From an uncultured Ruminococcus sp. (GTDB lineage: Bacteria > Bacillota > Clostridia > Oscillospirales > Acutalibacteraceae), in NCBI GenBank assembly GCA_902767175.1, contig CACXGH010000077.1, positions 1 through 7,607 on the forward strand: a stretch of 7,607 nt of DNA. The letters are read 5' to 3'. Below, piece after piece: positions 1-6,825 of this stretch. A program made the translations under genes and the position numbers. The notes below the pieces were generated by a model that made no database searches, was not told the DNA's origin, and saw only the letters and a list, made by a program, of their open reading frames with translations. Within the stretch, counting starts at the first letter, position 1. Each line of letters begins with the position of its first letter.

Positions 1-3
1 GCA

Positions 4-77
4 GGAGCTAAAGCTCCCCGACGTCTGTTGACGGCGTCGCTCGCTCCAATCAAGCGAGCTTGTTGGAGCTTTGCTCC
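4..77. repeat. Structured palindromic element with inverted ends (dispersed-repeat or MITE-like)
   Basis: This 74-bp block is made almost entirely of short palindromes. GGAGCT-AA-AGCTCC lies at 4-17. CGACG (19-23) pairs with CGTCG (35-39), with an inner CGTC-TGTT-GACG hairpin at 22-33. GCTCGC (39-44) pairs with GCGAGC (54-59). GGAGC-TTT-GCTCC lies at 65-77. The two end hairpins are also inverted copies of each other with a one-base difference, so the whole block can fold as a multi-branched structure closed by its ends. It starts five bases beyond the stop codon of the neighbouring short ORF, contains no ORF, and is not followed by a T-run inside the window. By analogy with REP or MITE elements I infer a dispersed repeat; a transcript-end structure is the alternative. 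It may extend past the left edge. Confidence 0.55.
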
Positions 78-81
78 TTGT

Positions 82-273
82 TTAACCCAATATATAATCT
101 TCGTAGTAGAGAAAACCTGTTGTTATGTCCAACAAACCGTCCGTTTGTGATGCCTTAACAGTATTATTTGCTGGAAATATCGCAAATGAAACGCACATTA
201 TCAGAGTTATAATTGTACATAGTATCGAAATACTTTTTTCATTTACTATTGTCCTCCTAAATAATTGAGACAT
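82..273 (-). CDS. Short secreted-type hypothetical protein, probably a frameshifted and truncated fragment
   Basis: I do not recognise this 63-residue product. Residues 14-33 form a hydrophobic core preceded by basic residues and followed by a VKA signal-peptidase-like site at 39-41, leaving a mature tail of only 22 residues (SQTDGLLDITT...YILG). Function is unknown. The start is doubtful. A perfect AGGAGG lies inside the ORF at 253-258, encoding R6-R7, and points to an ATG at 240-242 in a different frame. That frame gives only MKKVFRYYVQL before a stop. One extra A in the six-A run (234-239) would join this ATG to the signal peptide as M-K-K-S-I-S-I, a textbook secretion start. The ORF also ends almost against the palindromic element at 4-77. 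I infer the remnant of a longer exported protein, or a sequencing indel. Read as intact it would start at 273 with a poor ribosome binding site. Confidence 0.45.
   Translation of the reverse strand: MSQLFRRTIVNEKSISILCTIITLIMCVSFAIFPANNTVKASQTDGLLDITTGFLYYEDYILG
253..258 (-). promoter_or_regulatory. Ribosome binding site AGGAGG pointing to ATG at 240-242
   Basis: This is a consensus Shine-Dalgarno with ten bases between it and the ATG at 242-240. It lies inside the coding frame that begins at 273, so that frame's first seven codons are probably not translated. The site indicates that the original gene began at 242 and that a one-base loss in the A-run right after the ATG broke it. Confidence 0.55.
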
Positions 274-304
274 TTACTTTTCATTGCATGATTTGTTAAC
301 AAGT

Positions 305-323
305 AACTGAAAGCAACTGAAAG
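305..323. repeat. Tandem duplication AACTGAAAG, 10-bp period
   Basis: AACTGAAAG occurs at 305-313 and again at 315-323, just after the purD stop codon. A 10-bp palindrome TTGTTAACAA lies close by at 293-302. Neither forms a GC-rich stem with a T-run, so I see no standard intrinsic terminator in the 51-bp gap after purD. Confidence 0.5.
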
Positions 324-324
324 A

Positions 325-1590
325 TCACTTTATCTTTCCGATATCCTTACGGTAATGAGCGCCCTCGAAGGATATTTTTTCAACGGCTGAATAAGCCTTT
401 GCAAGAGCTTCATCGAGTGTTTTTCCCGATGCCGTTATACCGAGAACTCTGCCTCCGTTGGTGTAGAACCTGCCGTTCTCAAGCTTTGTGCCGGCATGGA
501 ATACCTCAACTCCATCAAGCTGTCCGTTCTCATCAAGTCCTGTTATTTCAAGACCCTTCTTATATGCGAGAGGGTAACCGCCTGATGCCATTATTACACA
601 GGCTGTCGCTTCATCGCTCCATTCAATTTTCAGCTGTGAGAGTCTTTCGTCAATTACTGCCTGAATGATGTCAACAAGGTCTGTTTTAAGTCTCGGAAGT
701 ACGACCTGTGCCTCCGGGTCTCCGAAACGTGCATTATATTCGATGACCTTTGGCCCGTCGGGGGTTATCATAAGACCGAAGTACAGGCAGCCCTTGAACG
801 GACGGCTTTCACTGTTCATAGCCGCTACTGTAGGCTCAAAGATAGTCTTTCTGCATATCTCAGCAATTTCGGGTGTATAGTACGGATTAGGACTGATAGT
901 ACCCATTCCGCCTGTATTCAGTCCTTCATCGTTGTCGTATGCACGCTTATGATCCTTGCTCGAAACCATAGGAACGAGGGATATTCCGTCCGTAAATGCA
1001 AGTACAGATACCTCGGGACCTGTGAGATATTCCTCTACAACAATATTGTTGCCTGAGTTACCGAACTTCTTGTCCTCCATTATCTCCTTTACGGCTTCCC
1101 TTGCTTCCTTTTCGGTCATAGCGATTATTACGCCCTTACCGAGTGCAAGTCCGTCTGCCTTTATTACAACCGGGTACTTGTTTTTCTCCTCTATGTATGC
1201 CATAGCCTTTGCAGGGTCGTCAAATACCTCGTAATCTGCGGTGGGTATGTTATACTTCTTCATCAGGTTTTTTGAAAAAACCTTGCTGCTTTCTATTATT
1301 GCGGCATTTGCACGGGGACCAAAGGCTCTTATACCGTTTGCGTTCAGGGTATCTACCATTCCTGCTGCAAGCGGATCATCGGGTGCTACAAAAACAAGGT
1401 CAACTGCATTCTCCTTTGAAAATGCAACTATACCTGCCTTGTCCATTGCACTGATGTCTATGCATTCAGCGTCCCTGGATATTCCTCCGTTGCCGGGAGC
1501 TGCATATATCTTGTCTACCTTGGGGCTTTCCCTGAGCTTTCTTATTATTGTATGCTCTCTGCCGCCGCTGCCTATAACAAGTATTCTCAT
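325..1590 (-). CDS. purD: Phosphoribosylamine--glycine ligase (GAR synthetase)
   Basis: Cytosolic ATP-grasp enzyme that joins phosphoribosylamine and glycine to make GAR, the second step of IMP synthesis. At 421 residues it has the normal length of a single-function bacterial PurD. Visible landmarks are the N-terminal GSGGREH (7-13), the ATP-grasp lysine segment VIKADGLALGKGV (142-154), the GGMGTISPNP loop (227-236) and the metal-binding EYNARFGDPE (284-293). The N-domain motif usually written GPEAPL reads APDDPL (69-74), a conservative-looking variant. ATG at 1590 is preceded by AGGAGG (1601-1606) at a 10-base spacing. It is the last gene of the operon, 43 bp after the AICAR formyltransferase gene. 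PurD supplies the substrate of PurN and consumes the unstable product of PurF, both in this operon. Confidence 0.97.
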   Translation of the reverse strand: MRILVIGSGGREHTIIRKLRESPKVDKIYAAPGNGGISRDAECIDISAMDKAGIVAFSKENAVDLVFVAPDDPLAAGMVDTLNANGIRAFGPRANAAIIESSKVFSKNLMKKYNIPTADYEVFDDPAKAMAYIEEKNKYPVVIKADGLALGKGVIIAMTEKEAREAVKEIMEDKKFGNSGNNIVVEEYLTGPEVSVLAFTDGISLVPMVSSKDHKRAYDNDEGLNTGGMGTISPNPYYTPEIAEICRKTIFEPTVAAMNSESRPFKGCLYFGLMITPDGPKVIEYNARFGDPEAQVVLPRLKTDLVDIIQAVIDERLSQLKIEWSDEATACVIMASGGYPLAYKKGLEITGLDENGQLDGVEVFHAGTKLENGRFYTNGGRVLGITASGKTLDEALAKAYSAVEKISFEGAHYRKDIGKIK

Positions 1591-1633
1591 TGGTCTCGTT
1601 CCTCCTGAATATTAGAATGTCTGTCAGAGCTTA

Positions 1634-2809
1634 TCAATGGTGGAACAGACGAATGCCTGTGAATGCCATTGTCATGTTGTACTTGTTGCAGGTCTCTATA
1701 ACATTATCGTCACGGATAGAGCCGCCGGGCTGTGCTATGAACTCAACACCGCTGCGCTTTGCTCTTTCGATATTGTCACCGAACGGGAAGAATGCGTCAG
1801 ATCCGAGAGATACGCCGCTGAATGAAGCAAGCCATGCCTTCTTCTCTTCTTTTGTAAGAGGCTCAGGCTTTACTGTAAAGAACTGCTCCCATGTACCGTC
1901 ACGGAGTACATCGTCATAATCGTCAGAGATATATACATCTATCGTATTGTCACGGTCAGGTCTGCGGATATCATCACGGAAAGGAAGTGCAAGCACCTTC
2001 GGACACTGACGGAGATACCAGATATCTGCCTTATTGCCTGCAAGACGGGTGCAGTGTATTCTTGACTGCTGACCTGCGCCTACACCTATAGCCTGACCGT
2101 CCTTTGCATAGCAAACGGAATTTGACTGTGTATATTTAAGAGTGATGAGGGAGATTATAAGATCTCTCTTAGCCTCGTCTGTGAAGCTTTTATTGTCTGT
2201 TACGATATTCTTAAGCATATCGGCATCTATTTTAAGGTCGTTTCTGCCCTGCTCAAAGGTAATGCCGTATACCTGCTTATGCTCGATAGCTGCAGGAACA
2301 TAAGACGCATCTATTTTTACGATATTATATGTTCCCTTTCTCTTTGTCTTGAGTATTTCTAGGGCTTCGTCCGTATAGCCGGGAGCTATTATTCCGTCCG
2401 ATACCTCTCTCTGCAGAAGAAGGGCCGTCTGCTTGTCACAGGTATCCGAGAGTGCTGCCCAATCACCGTATGATGACATTCTGTCGGCGCCTCTTGCACG
2501 GGCATAAGCCGATGCTATGGGAGACAGCTCAAGATCATCTACGAAGTAGATCTTTTTGAGTGTATCCGAAAGCGGAACTGCAACAGCGGCACCTGCGGGG
2601 CTTACATGCTTGAAAGAAGCCGCAGCAGGAAGTCCTGTTGCTGCCTTAAGCTCGTTTACAAGCTGCCAGCTGTTGAATGCATCAAGGAAATTGATATAAC
2701 CGGGTCTGCCGTTGAGAACGGTAACAGGCAGCTCTGAGCCGTCTGCCATATATATTTTTGAGGGCTTCTGGTTAGGGTTGCAGCCGTATTTAAGTTCAAG
2801 CTCGTTCAT
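1634..2809 (-). CDS. purH: Stand-alone phosphoribosylaminoimidazolecarboxamide formyltransferase (AICAR transformylase)
   Basis: Transfers the formyl group of 10-formyl-tetrahydrofolate to AICAR, giving FAICAR, the penultimate IMP step. Bifunctional PurH is about 500-590 residues long; this protein has 391 and begins directly in the transformylase region, so the MGS-like IMP cyclohydrolase domain is absent. The catalytic Lys-His pair is present as K67-H68 in SFKHVSPAGAA (65-75), together with KYTQSNSVCYA (225-235), GAGQQSRIHC (244-253) and SDAFFPF (337-343). The product ends in RLFHH. From memory, many stretches match the animal ATIC transformylase domain more closely than E. coli PurH. ATG at 2809 has AAAGGAG (2818-2824) at 8 bases. 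The IMP cyclohydrolase gene ends 17 bp upstream, so the two steps are translated side by side. It may be annotated as AICARFT rather than purH because only one activity is encoded. Confidence 0.93.
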   Translation of the reverse strand: MNELELKYGCNPNQKPSKIYMADGSELPVTVLNGRPGYINFLDAFNSWQLVNELKAATGLPAAASFKHVSPAGAAVAVPLSDTLKKIYFVDDLELSPIASAYARARGADRMSSYGDWAALSDTCDKQTALLLQREVSDGIIAPGYTDEALEILKTKRKGTYNIVKIDASYVPAAIEHKQVYGITFEQGRNDLKIDADMLKNIVTDNKSFTDEAKRDLIISLITLKYTQSNSVCYAKDGQAIGVGAGQQSRIHCTRLAGNKADIWYLRQCPKVLALPFRDDIRRPDRDNTIDVYISDDYDDVLRDGTWEQFFTVKPEPLTKEEKKAWLASFSGVSLGSDAFFPFGDNIERAKRSGVEFIAQPGGSIRDDNVIETCNKYNMTMAFTGIRLFHH

Positions 2810-2826
2810 GTTTGTGTCTCCTTTGA

Positions 2827-3534
2827 TCAGTTATTTTTATTGATAATTCTTTCTTCATATTCGCCTGTTGCAAGGTCGGTATATCTTGTATAGAGAGATA
2901 CCTTATTGTCGGCATTGAGTGACTCCCATACGTTTGCTGTGAAGGTGTCTATATCTCCCTCAATGCTTACAAGCTCCGGCTCGCCCTCAAATGAGGGTAT
3001 CGGATTGCCGTCACACTTATAGGTATGTATGAAGTGTCCTTCACCTGCTTCCGGCTGAGCGTACTCATAGAAGAAACGCAGTGCAGACTCTTCCCTTCCG
3101 CAGTTGCTCTTGAGAATAGAGAGCTTGTATGAAAAACCGCCGTCTTTAAAATCAAGAATGCCTGAAATTCTCGGTGTGAAGTTCGGCGGATCAGGCTCGA
3201 AGGTGCGTGTACGGAGAGCTTCCTCAAAAGTCTTGTCCTCAAGAATAAAGTCTCTTATTGTATCCGTCTGATCACCGTTTGTAACGATCGTACAGTTTTC
3301 AAGTGTACGGACGGGAGCATAGATAATGAGTGACGGATCAACAAGCTTTGAAGGATCAAACGCCTGTGTTTTAAGATCCTTTCCCTCAGCGACGAAAACC
3401 CTGTTTCTGCTGTTTTCGCTTCTGCCCATGATAAAGTAGCCGATCACAGCCTTTTTGCCGTCCTCACTTTTGCCGATAATTATTCCTCTGCCGGGATATG
3501 TGGTTGAGGATATCTCTGCCTTTAAGTCTTTCAT
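2827..3534 (-). CDS. purO: IMP cyclohydrolase, PurO type
   Basis: Predicted to close FAICAR to IMP, the final step. The 235-residue sequence does not resemble the cyclohydrolase domain of PurH; it resembles the PurO family first described in archaea (IMP_cyclohyd, an NTN-hydrolase-like fold). Supporting segments are YPGRG (13-17), GYFIMGRSENSRNRVF (32-47), TNGDQTD (85-91), EPDPPNFTPRI (113-123) and GHFIHTY (166-172). It has no signal peptide or membrane segment, so it is cytosolic. ATG at 3534 has AAAGGAT (3542-3548) at 7 bases. It lies between purN and the transformylase gene, which lacks a cyclohydrolase domain, so context strongly supports the role. The family call rests on remembered motifs and context. 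The symbol purO is by family; genome annotations often list only IMP cyclohydrolase. Confidence 0.85.
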   Translation of the reverse strand: MKDLKAEISSTTYPGRGIIIGKSEDGKKAVIGYFIMGRSENSRNRVFVAEGKDLKTQAFDPSKLVDPSLIIYAPVRTLENCTIVTNGDQTDTIRDFILEDKTFEEALRTRTFEPDPPNFTPRISGILDFKDGGFSYKLSILKSNCGREESALRFFYEYAQPEAGEGHFIHTYKCDGNPIPSFEGEPELVSIEGDIDTFTANVWESLNADNKVSLYTRYTDLATGEYEERIINKNN

Positions 3535-3583
3535 ATTGATTATCCTTTCTTTAATGCAAATTGCTCATCGATCTTTAAGGAAG

Positions 3584-3614
3584 CGCTGAGCCGTAGGGCG
3601 TGATTTATTCAGCG
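3584..3614 (-). other. Intercistronic hairpin between purN and the IMP cyclohydrolase gene
   Basis: In the widest gap of the operon (81 bp), CGCTGA and TCAGCG form a 6-bp stem around a 19-base loop that itself holds GCC-CTAC-GGC. No T-run follows, so it is not an intrinsic terminator. It could be an mRNA processing or stability element; this is inference from base complementarity only. Confidence 0.35.
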
Positions 3615-3615
3615 A

Positions 3616-4245
3616 TTACTTAATGTATACCTTTGAGTCTCTGACTTCAAGCCTGTCATCGCAGAAGAGTGCGACCGCTTTCGGAAGAATTATCCATTCA
3701 GCCTGCTCCATTACTCTTCTCTGCAGTACCTCCGGTGTATCATCGTCCTTGACCTCTACAGCCTTCTGCAGAATTATCGGACCGCCGTCACAGACCTCCG
3801 TTACGAAATGCACTGTAGCGCCTGTGAGCTTTACTCCTTTTTTAAGAGCCTCCTCATGCACTTTTAGTCCGTAATATCCCTTTCCGCAGAAGGAAGGAAT
3901 CAGTGCAGGGTGAACATTCATCATTCTGTTCGGCATAGCCCTTACAACAAGCTCATCAAGTATAGTCATAAAGCCTGCATATACGACAAGGTCGGCGTTT
4001 TCCTCAAGTATCGCATCGAGTACAGCCTGACTGTAGGCTGTTACATCGGGATACTCCTTTCTCGGGATAACTCTTGTCGGAATGCTGTGTTTTCCGGCAC
4101 GCTCAAGTGCGAATACACCGGGCTTTGATGAAATAACACAGGTTATTCTGCCGTTTTTTATGATGCCGTTTTCCTGAGCGTCTATAAGTGCCTGCAGATT
4201 TGTACCTCCGCCGGACACCAGCACAACAATATTTTTCATGCTCAT
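3616..4245 (-). CDS. purN: Phosphoribosylglycinamide formyltransferase (GAR transformylase), folate-dependent
   Basis: Formylates GAR to FGAR using 10-formyl-tetrahydrofolate, step three. The length of 209 residues is normal for monofunctional PurN. The phosphate loop is SGGGTNLQALID (11-22), where SGxGSNLQA is usual. The catalytic trio Asn-His-Asp appears as N110 and H112 (MNVHPALIP) and D153 (CDGGPII), with TGATVHFVT (141-149) between them. Two in-frame ATGs lie six bases apart, at 4245 and 4239. AAGGGGA (4251-4257) is 5 bases from the first and 11 from the second, so the first is preferred. The gene starts 15 bp after the purM stop, suggesting translational coupling. No formate-dependent PurT is needed or seen here. 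Confidence 0.96.
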   Translation of the reverse strand: MSMKNIVVLVSGGGTNLQALIDAQENGIIKNGRITCVISSKPGVFALERAGKHSIPTRVIPRKEYPDVTAYSQAVLDAILEENADLVVYAGFMTILDELVVRAMPNRMMNVHPALIPSFCGKGYYGLKVHEEALKKGVKLTGATVHFVTEVCDGGPIILQKAVEVKDDDTPEVLQRRVMEQAEWIILPKAVALFCDDRLEVRDSKVYIK

Positions 4246-4260
4246 GTCAGTCCCCTTGTA

Positions 4261-5298
4261 TCAGTATTCGATTATAACGCCCTCATCGCTCTCTACCAGC
4301 TCGCCAAGAACATAAGCGTCCTCGCCCGATGCCTTGAGCGATGCTACAGCCTTATCTGCATCTGCCGGGTCTACTACCACAGTCATGCCGACACCCATAT
4401 TATATGTATTGAACATATCTCTCTCGGGAACGTTTCCTGCCTTTGCGATAAGGTCGAATATCGGCAGGACATCAACGTCACTTCTCTTGATATGAGCGGA
4501 TATTCCCTTCGGGAGAGACCTCGGGATATTCTCATAGAAGCCGCCGCCCGTAATATGGGATATCGACTTTACCTTAACACTGTCTATAAGCTCCATTACT
4601 GCTTTTACATATATTCTTGTAGGAGTAAGGAGTACCTCACCGAGAGTACCGCCGATTTCGTCATAATGCTTTGCTATGGTAAGGTCGTTGATATCAAATA
4701 CCTTTCTTACAAGTGAGAAGCCGTTTGAATGAACACCGCTTGAGCGAATGCCTATCATTACATCTCCGGCCTTCTGTGTTTCGGGCTTTAGTATCTTATC
4801 CTTATCGACAACACCTACGGCAAAGCCTGCAAGGTCGTATTCGTCTTCGGGCATAAGACCGGGGTGCTCGGCTGTTTCACCGCCTATAAGGGCACAGCCG
4901 CTCTGAACACAGCCCTCAGCTACGCCCGACACTATCTGCGCTACCTTTTCGGGGTAATTTTTGCCTATTGCTATATAATCAAGGAAGAACTGCGGCTTTG
5001 CTCCGCAGCATATAATATCGTTTACACACATTGCCACGCAGTCGATACCGACTGTATCATGCTTATCAAGAAGGAAAGCAAGCTTTATCTTTGTGCCCAC
5101 TCCGTCTGTACCCGATACTAAAACGGGCTTGCTGATGCCTGTTGTATCAAGCTCGAAAAGACCTCCGAAGCCTCCTATTCCCGAAAGCACTCCGCTTGTC
5201 ATCGTTCTTGCAACATGAGCCTTCATCAGCTCTACTGCCCTGTAGCCTGCGGTTACGTCAACACCTGCTGCTTTGTAGCTGTCACTGTAGCTTTTCAT
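4261..5298 (-). CDS. purM: Phosphoribosylformylglycinamidine cyclo-ligase (AIR synthetase)
   Basis: ATP-dependent ring closure of FGAM to AIR, step five; a cytosolic enzyme, dimeric in the known family. At 345 residues it equals the usual bacterial length. Characteristic segments in order are YKAAGVDVTAG near the N terminus, GIGGFGGLFEL, the ATP/metal region SGTDGVGTKIKLAF, CVNDIICCGAKPQFFLDYIA, IGGETAEHPGLMP, SSGVHSNGFSLVRK, HITGGGFYENIPR and the C-terminal FNTYNMGVGM. All are intact and I see no odd substitution. ATG at 5298 has GGAGGAG (5303-5309) just upstream. It lies 40 bp after purF and 15 bp before purN. Its substrate FGAM needs FGAM synthetase, which is not in the window. Confidence 0.97.
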   Translation of the reverse strand: MKSYSDSYKAAGVDVTAGYRAVELMKAHVARTMTSGVLSGIGGFGGLFELDTTGISKPVLVSGTDGVGTKIKLAFLLDKHDTVGIDCVAMCVNDIICCGAKPQFFLDYIAIGKNYPEKVAQIVSGVAEGCVQSGCALIGGETAEHPGLMPEDEYDLAGFAVGVVDKDKILKPETQKAGDVMIGIRSSGVHSNGFSLVRKVFDINDLTIAKHYDEIGGTLGEVLLTPTRIYVKAVMELIDSVKVKSISHITGGGFYENIPRSLPKGISAHIKRSDVDVLPIFDLIAKAGNVPERDMFNTYNMGVGMTVVVDPADADKAVASLKASGEDAYVLGELVESDEGVIIEY

Positions 5299-5338
5299 AA
5301 TGCTCCTCCGTTTTTCTTGTTTTTTTGGGGTTCCTGTA

Positions 5339-6757
5339 TTATTCCTCTATTTTCTTAGAGTATTTATCATCTCTTGATATATCGGATACATCAAGAGGAT
5401 AATTACCTGTAAAGCAGGCGTCACAAAGGCTGAGCCTGCATTCCTTTGCTATTTCTCCGAGACTTTCTGCCGAAAGGAAGCCGAGAGAATCGGCGCCTAT
5501 ATATTCACGCATTTCCTCAATGCTCATAGACGCTGCCATGAGGTTTTCCTTTGAGGTAGAGTCGCTTGTAAGACAGCACGGGAATTTAAAGGGCGGAGAC
5601 GCTATCATCATATGCACCTCTGCAGCTCCCGCCTGACGAAGAAGGTTTACTATATGCCTGCTCGTCTTGCCCTTGAGAATTGAATCGTCTATAACTATTA
5701 CTCTCTTGCCGTTTACATTATTTTTAAGGGCATTGAGCTTTATTCTCATAAGATACTCGGAATTTCTCTTTCTGTCGTTGAAAGCCCTGCCTATATACTT
5801 ATTCTTTATAAGTCCCGTTCCATACGGTATTCCGCTTTCCATTGCATATCCTATGGCGGATTCTATTCCGCAGTCAGGCACACCGCATACCATATCCGCT
5901 TCAACAGGGTGCTGCTGTGCAAGAAGTCTGCCTGCCGTCTGTCTTGACATATTGACGGATACACCGTCAATAACGCTGTCGGGGCGTGAGAAATATACAT
6001 ACTCAAATATACAGAGTGCGGTTTTGTCCGATTTCTCTACCGTATAGCTGTGGACTCCTTCTTTATCAATGACAAGCATTTCACCCGGCTGTATGTCCCT
6101 TATGAATTCTCCGCCCATGCTGTCGAATACACAGCTCTCAGACGCTATTACATAGCTTGAGCCTATTTTGCCGTAGCAAAGCGGTCTTATTCCCATAGGG
6201 TCACGCACGCCTATAAGCTTATCAGCGGCTGTGAGCGCCATTGCATAAGCGCCCCTGAGCTGTCTGACGCCCGTAATAACCGCTTCCTCAAGTGATAATG
6301 CATTTATTCTTGCCCTTGCGACAAGGTATGCTATTATTTCTGTATCGCCGTTTGACTGAAAGATAGCGGCTCCTTTATTAAGCTCGTCCCGCAGCTCACT
6401 GTAATTTGTAAGTGCACCGTTAATGCACAGAGCAAGCTGTCCTTTGATATATCTCATTACAAGCGGAGCTAAGTTCTCGTGGTCTACAGCAGTACCGCCT
6501 GACGCATATTTAACATGACCGAGAGCTATCTGACCTTTTCCGAGTCTTGCAAGCTCGGTTTCGGGAAGTGCCTCAGGGATAGTGCCGTGCTCCTTATAGT
6601 AAGTGACTGCGCCGTTGTTATTGACGGCTATACCTGCGCCGACAGAGCCTCTGTGCTGGAGAGCGTAGAGAGAAAGATATGTTTCCTCAACGATATCCAC
6701 ATCAGGGTCTGTTGTATATATGCCTATAACTCCGCATTCATCGTGTAATTCAGACAT
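5339..6757 (-). CDS. purF: Amidophosphoribosyltransferase (glutamine PRPP amidotransferase), divergent active site
   Basis: Commits PRPP to purine synthesis by making phosphoribosylamine from glutamine-derived ammonia. The 472-residue protein has an N-terminal class II glutaminase with nucleophile C8 (HDECGVIGI), which needs removal of a 7-residue propeptide, then a phosphoribosyltransferase domain with DDSI at 357-360. N113-G114 and D138 of the glutamine pocket are kept. The four cysteines that bind 4Fe-4S in Bacillus-type PurF are present: C249 (ALCIFEY), C394 (KFPC), and C445 and C448 (LCDACFTG). Odd points against the family pattern: QHRGQESAG reads QHRGSVGAG, RYSTTG reads KYASGG (K83), KNRYVGRTF reads KNKYIGRAF, and IVRGTTS reads ILKGKTS. 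The enzyme is probably active but diverged. ATG at 6757 has AAGGAG (6769-6774) at 11 bases. The gene follows purE after 68 bp. Confidence 0.94.
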   Translation of the reverse strand: MSELHDECGVIGIYTTDPDVDIVEETYLSLYALQHRGSVGAGIAVNNNGAVTYYKEHGTIPEALPETELARLGKGQIALGHVKYASGGTAVDHENLAPLVMRYIKGQLALCINGALTNYSELRDELNKGAAIFQSNGDTEIIAYLVARARINALSLEEAVITGVRQLRGAYAMALTAADKLIGVRDPMGIRPLCYGKIGSSYVIASESCVFDSMGGEFIRDIQPGEMLVIDKEGVHSYTVEKSDKTALCIFEYVYFSRPDSVIDGVSVNMSRQTAGRLLAQQHPVEADMVCGVPDCGIESAIGYAMESGIPYGTGLIKNKYIGRAFNDRKRNSEYLMRIKLNALKNNVNGKRVIVIDDSILKGKTSRHIVNLLRQAGAAEVHMMIASPPFKFPCCLTSDSTSKENLMAASMSIEEMREYIGADSLGFLSAESLGEIAKECRLSLCDACFTGNYPLDVSDISRDDKYSKKIEE

Positions 6758-6825
6758 GATAATATGAACTCCTTACTGTACCCTGTCAAGGGCTGTGTTT
6801 TGCATGTTTGATAAGTTTTTGTCTG

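Noticed and set aside
274..324. Intrinsic terminator after purD
   Set aside because: The only palindrome (TTGTTAACAA) is AT-rich and has no T-run after it; the 10-bp tandem repeat does not form a stem.
399..2091. Several plus-strand open frames of 60-124 codons opposite purD and the transformylase gene
   Set aside because: They lie antisense to strongly supported genes, lack family motifs and ribosome binding sites, and are shadows of minus-strand codon bias.
6756..6792. Possible internal promoter for purF: TTGACA on the minus strand, then 17 bases, then CATATT
   Set aside because: The -35 is perfect, but the -10 matches only 4/6 and overlaps the region between the ribosome binding site and the start codon, so transcription would start at or inside the purF ATG. 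TTGACA also forms part of a small CCCT-AGGG hairpin; likely coincidence.
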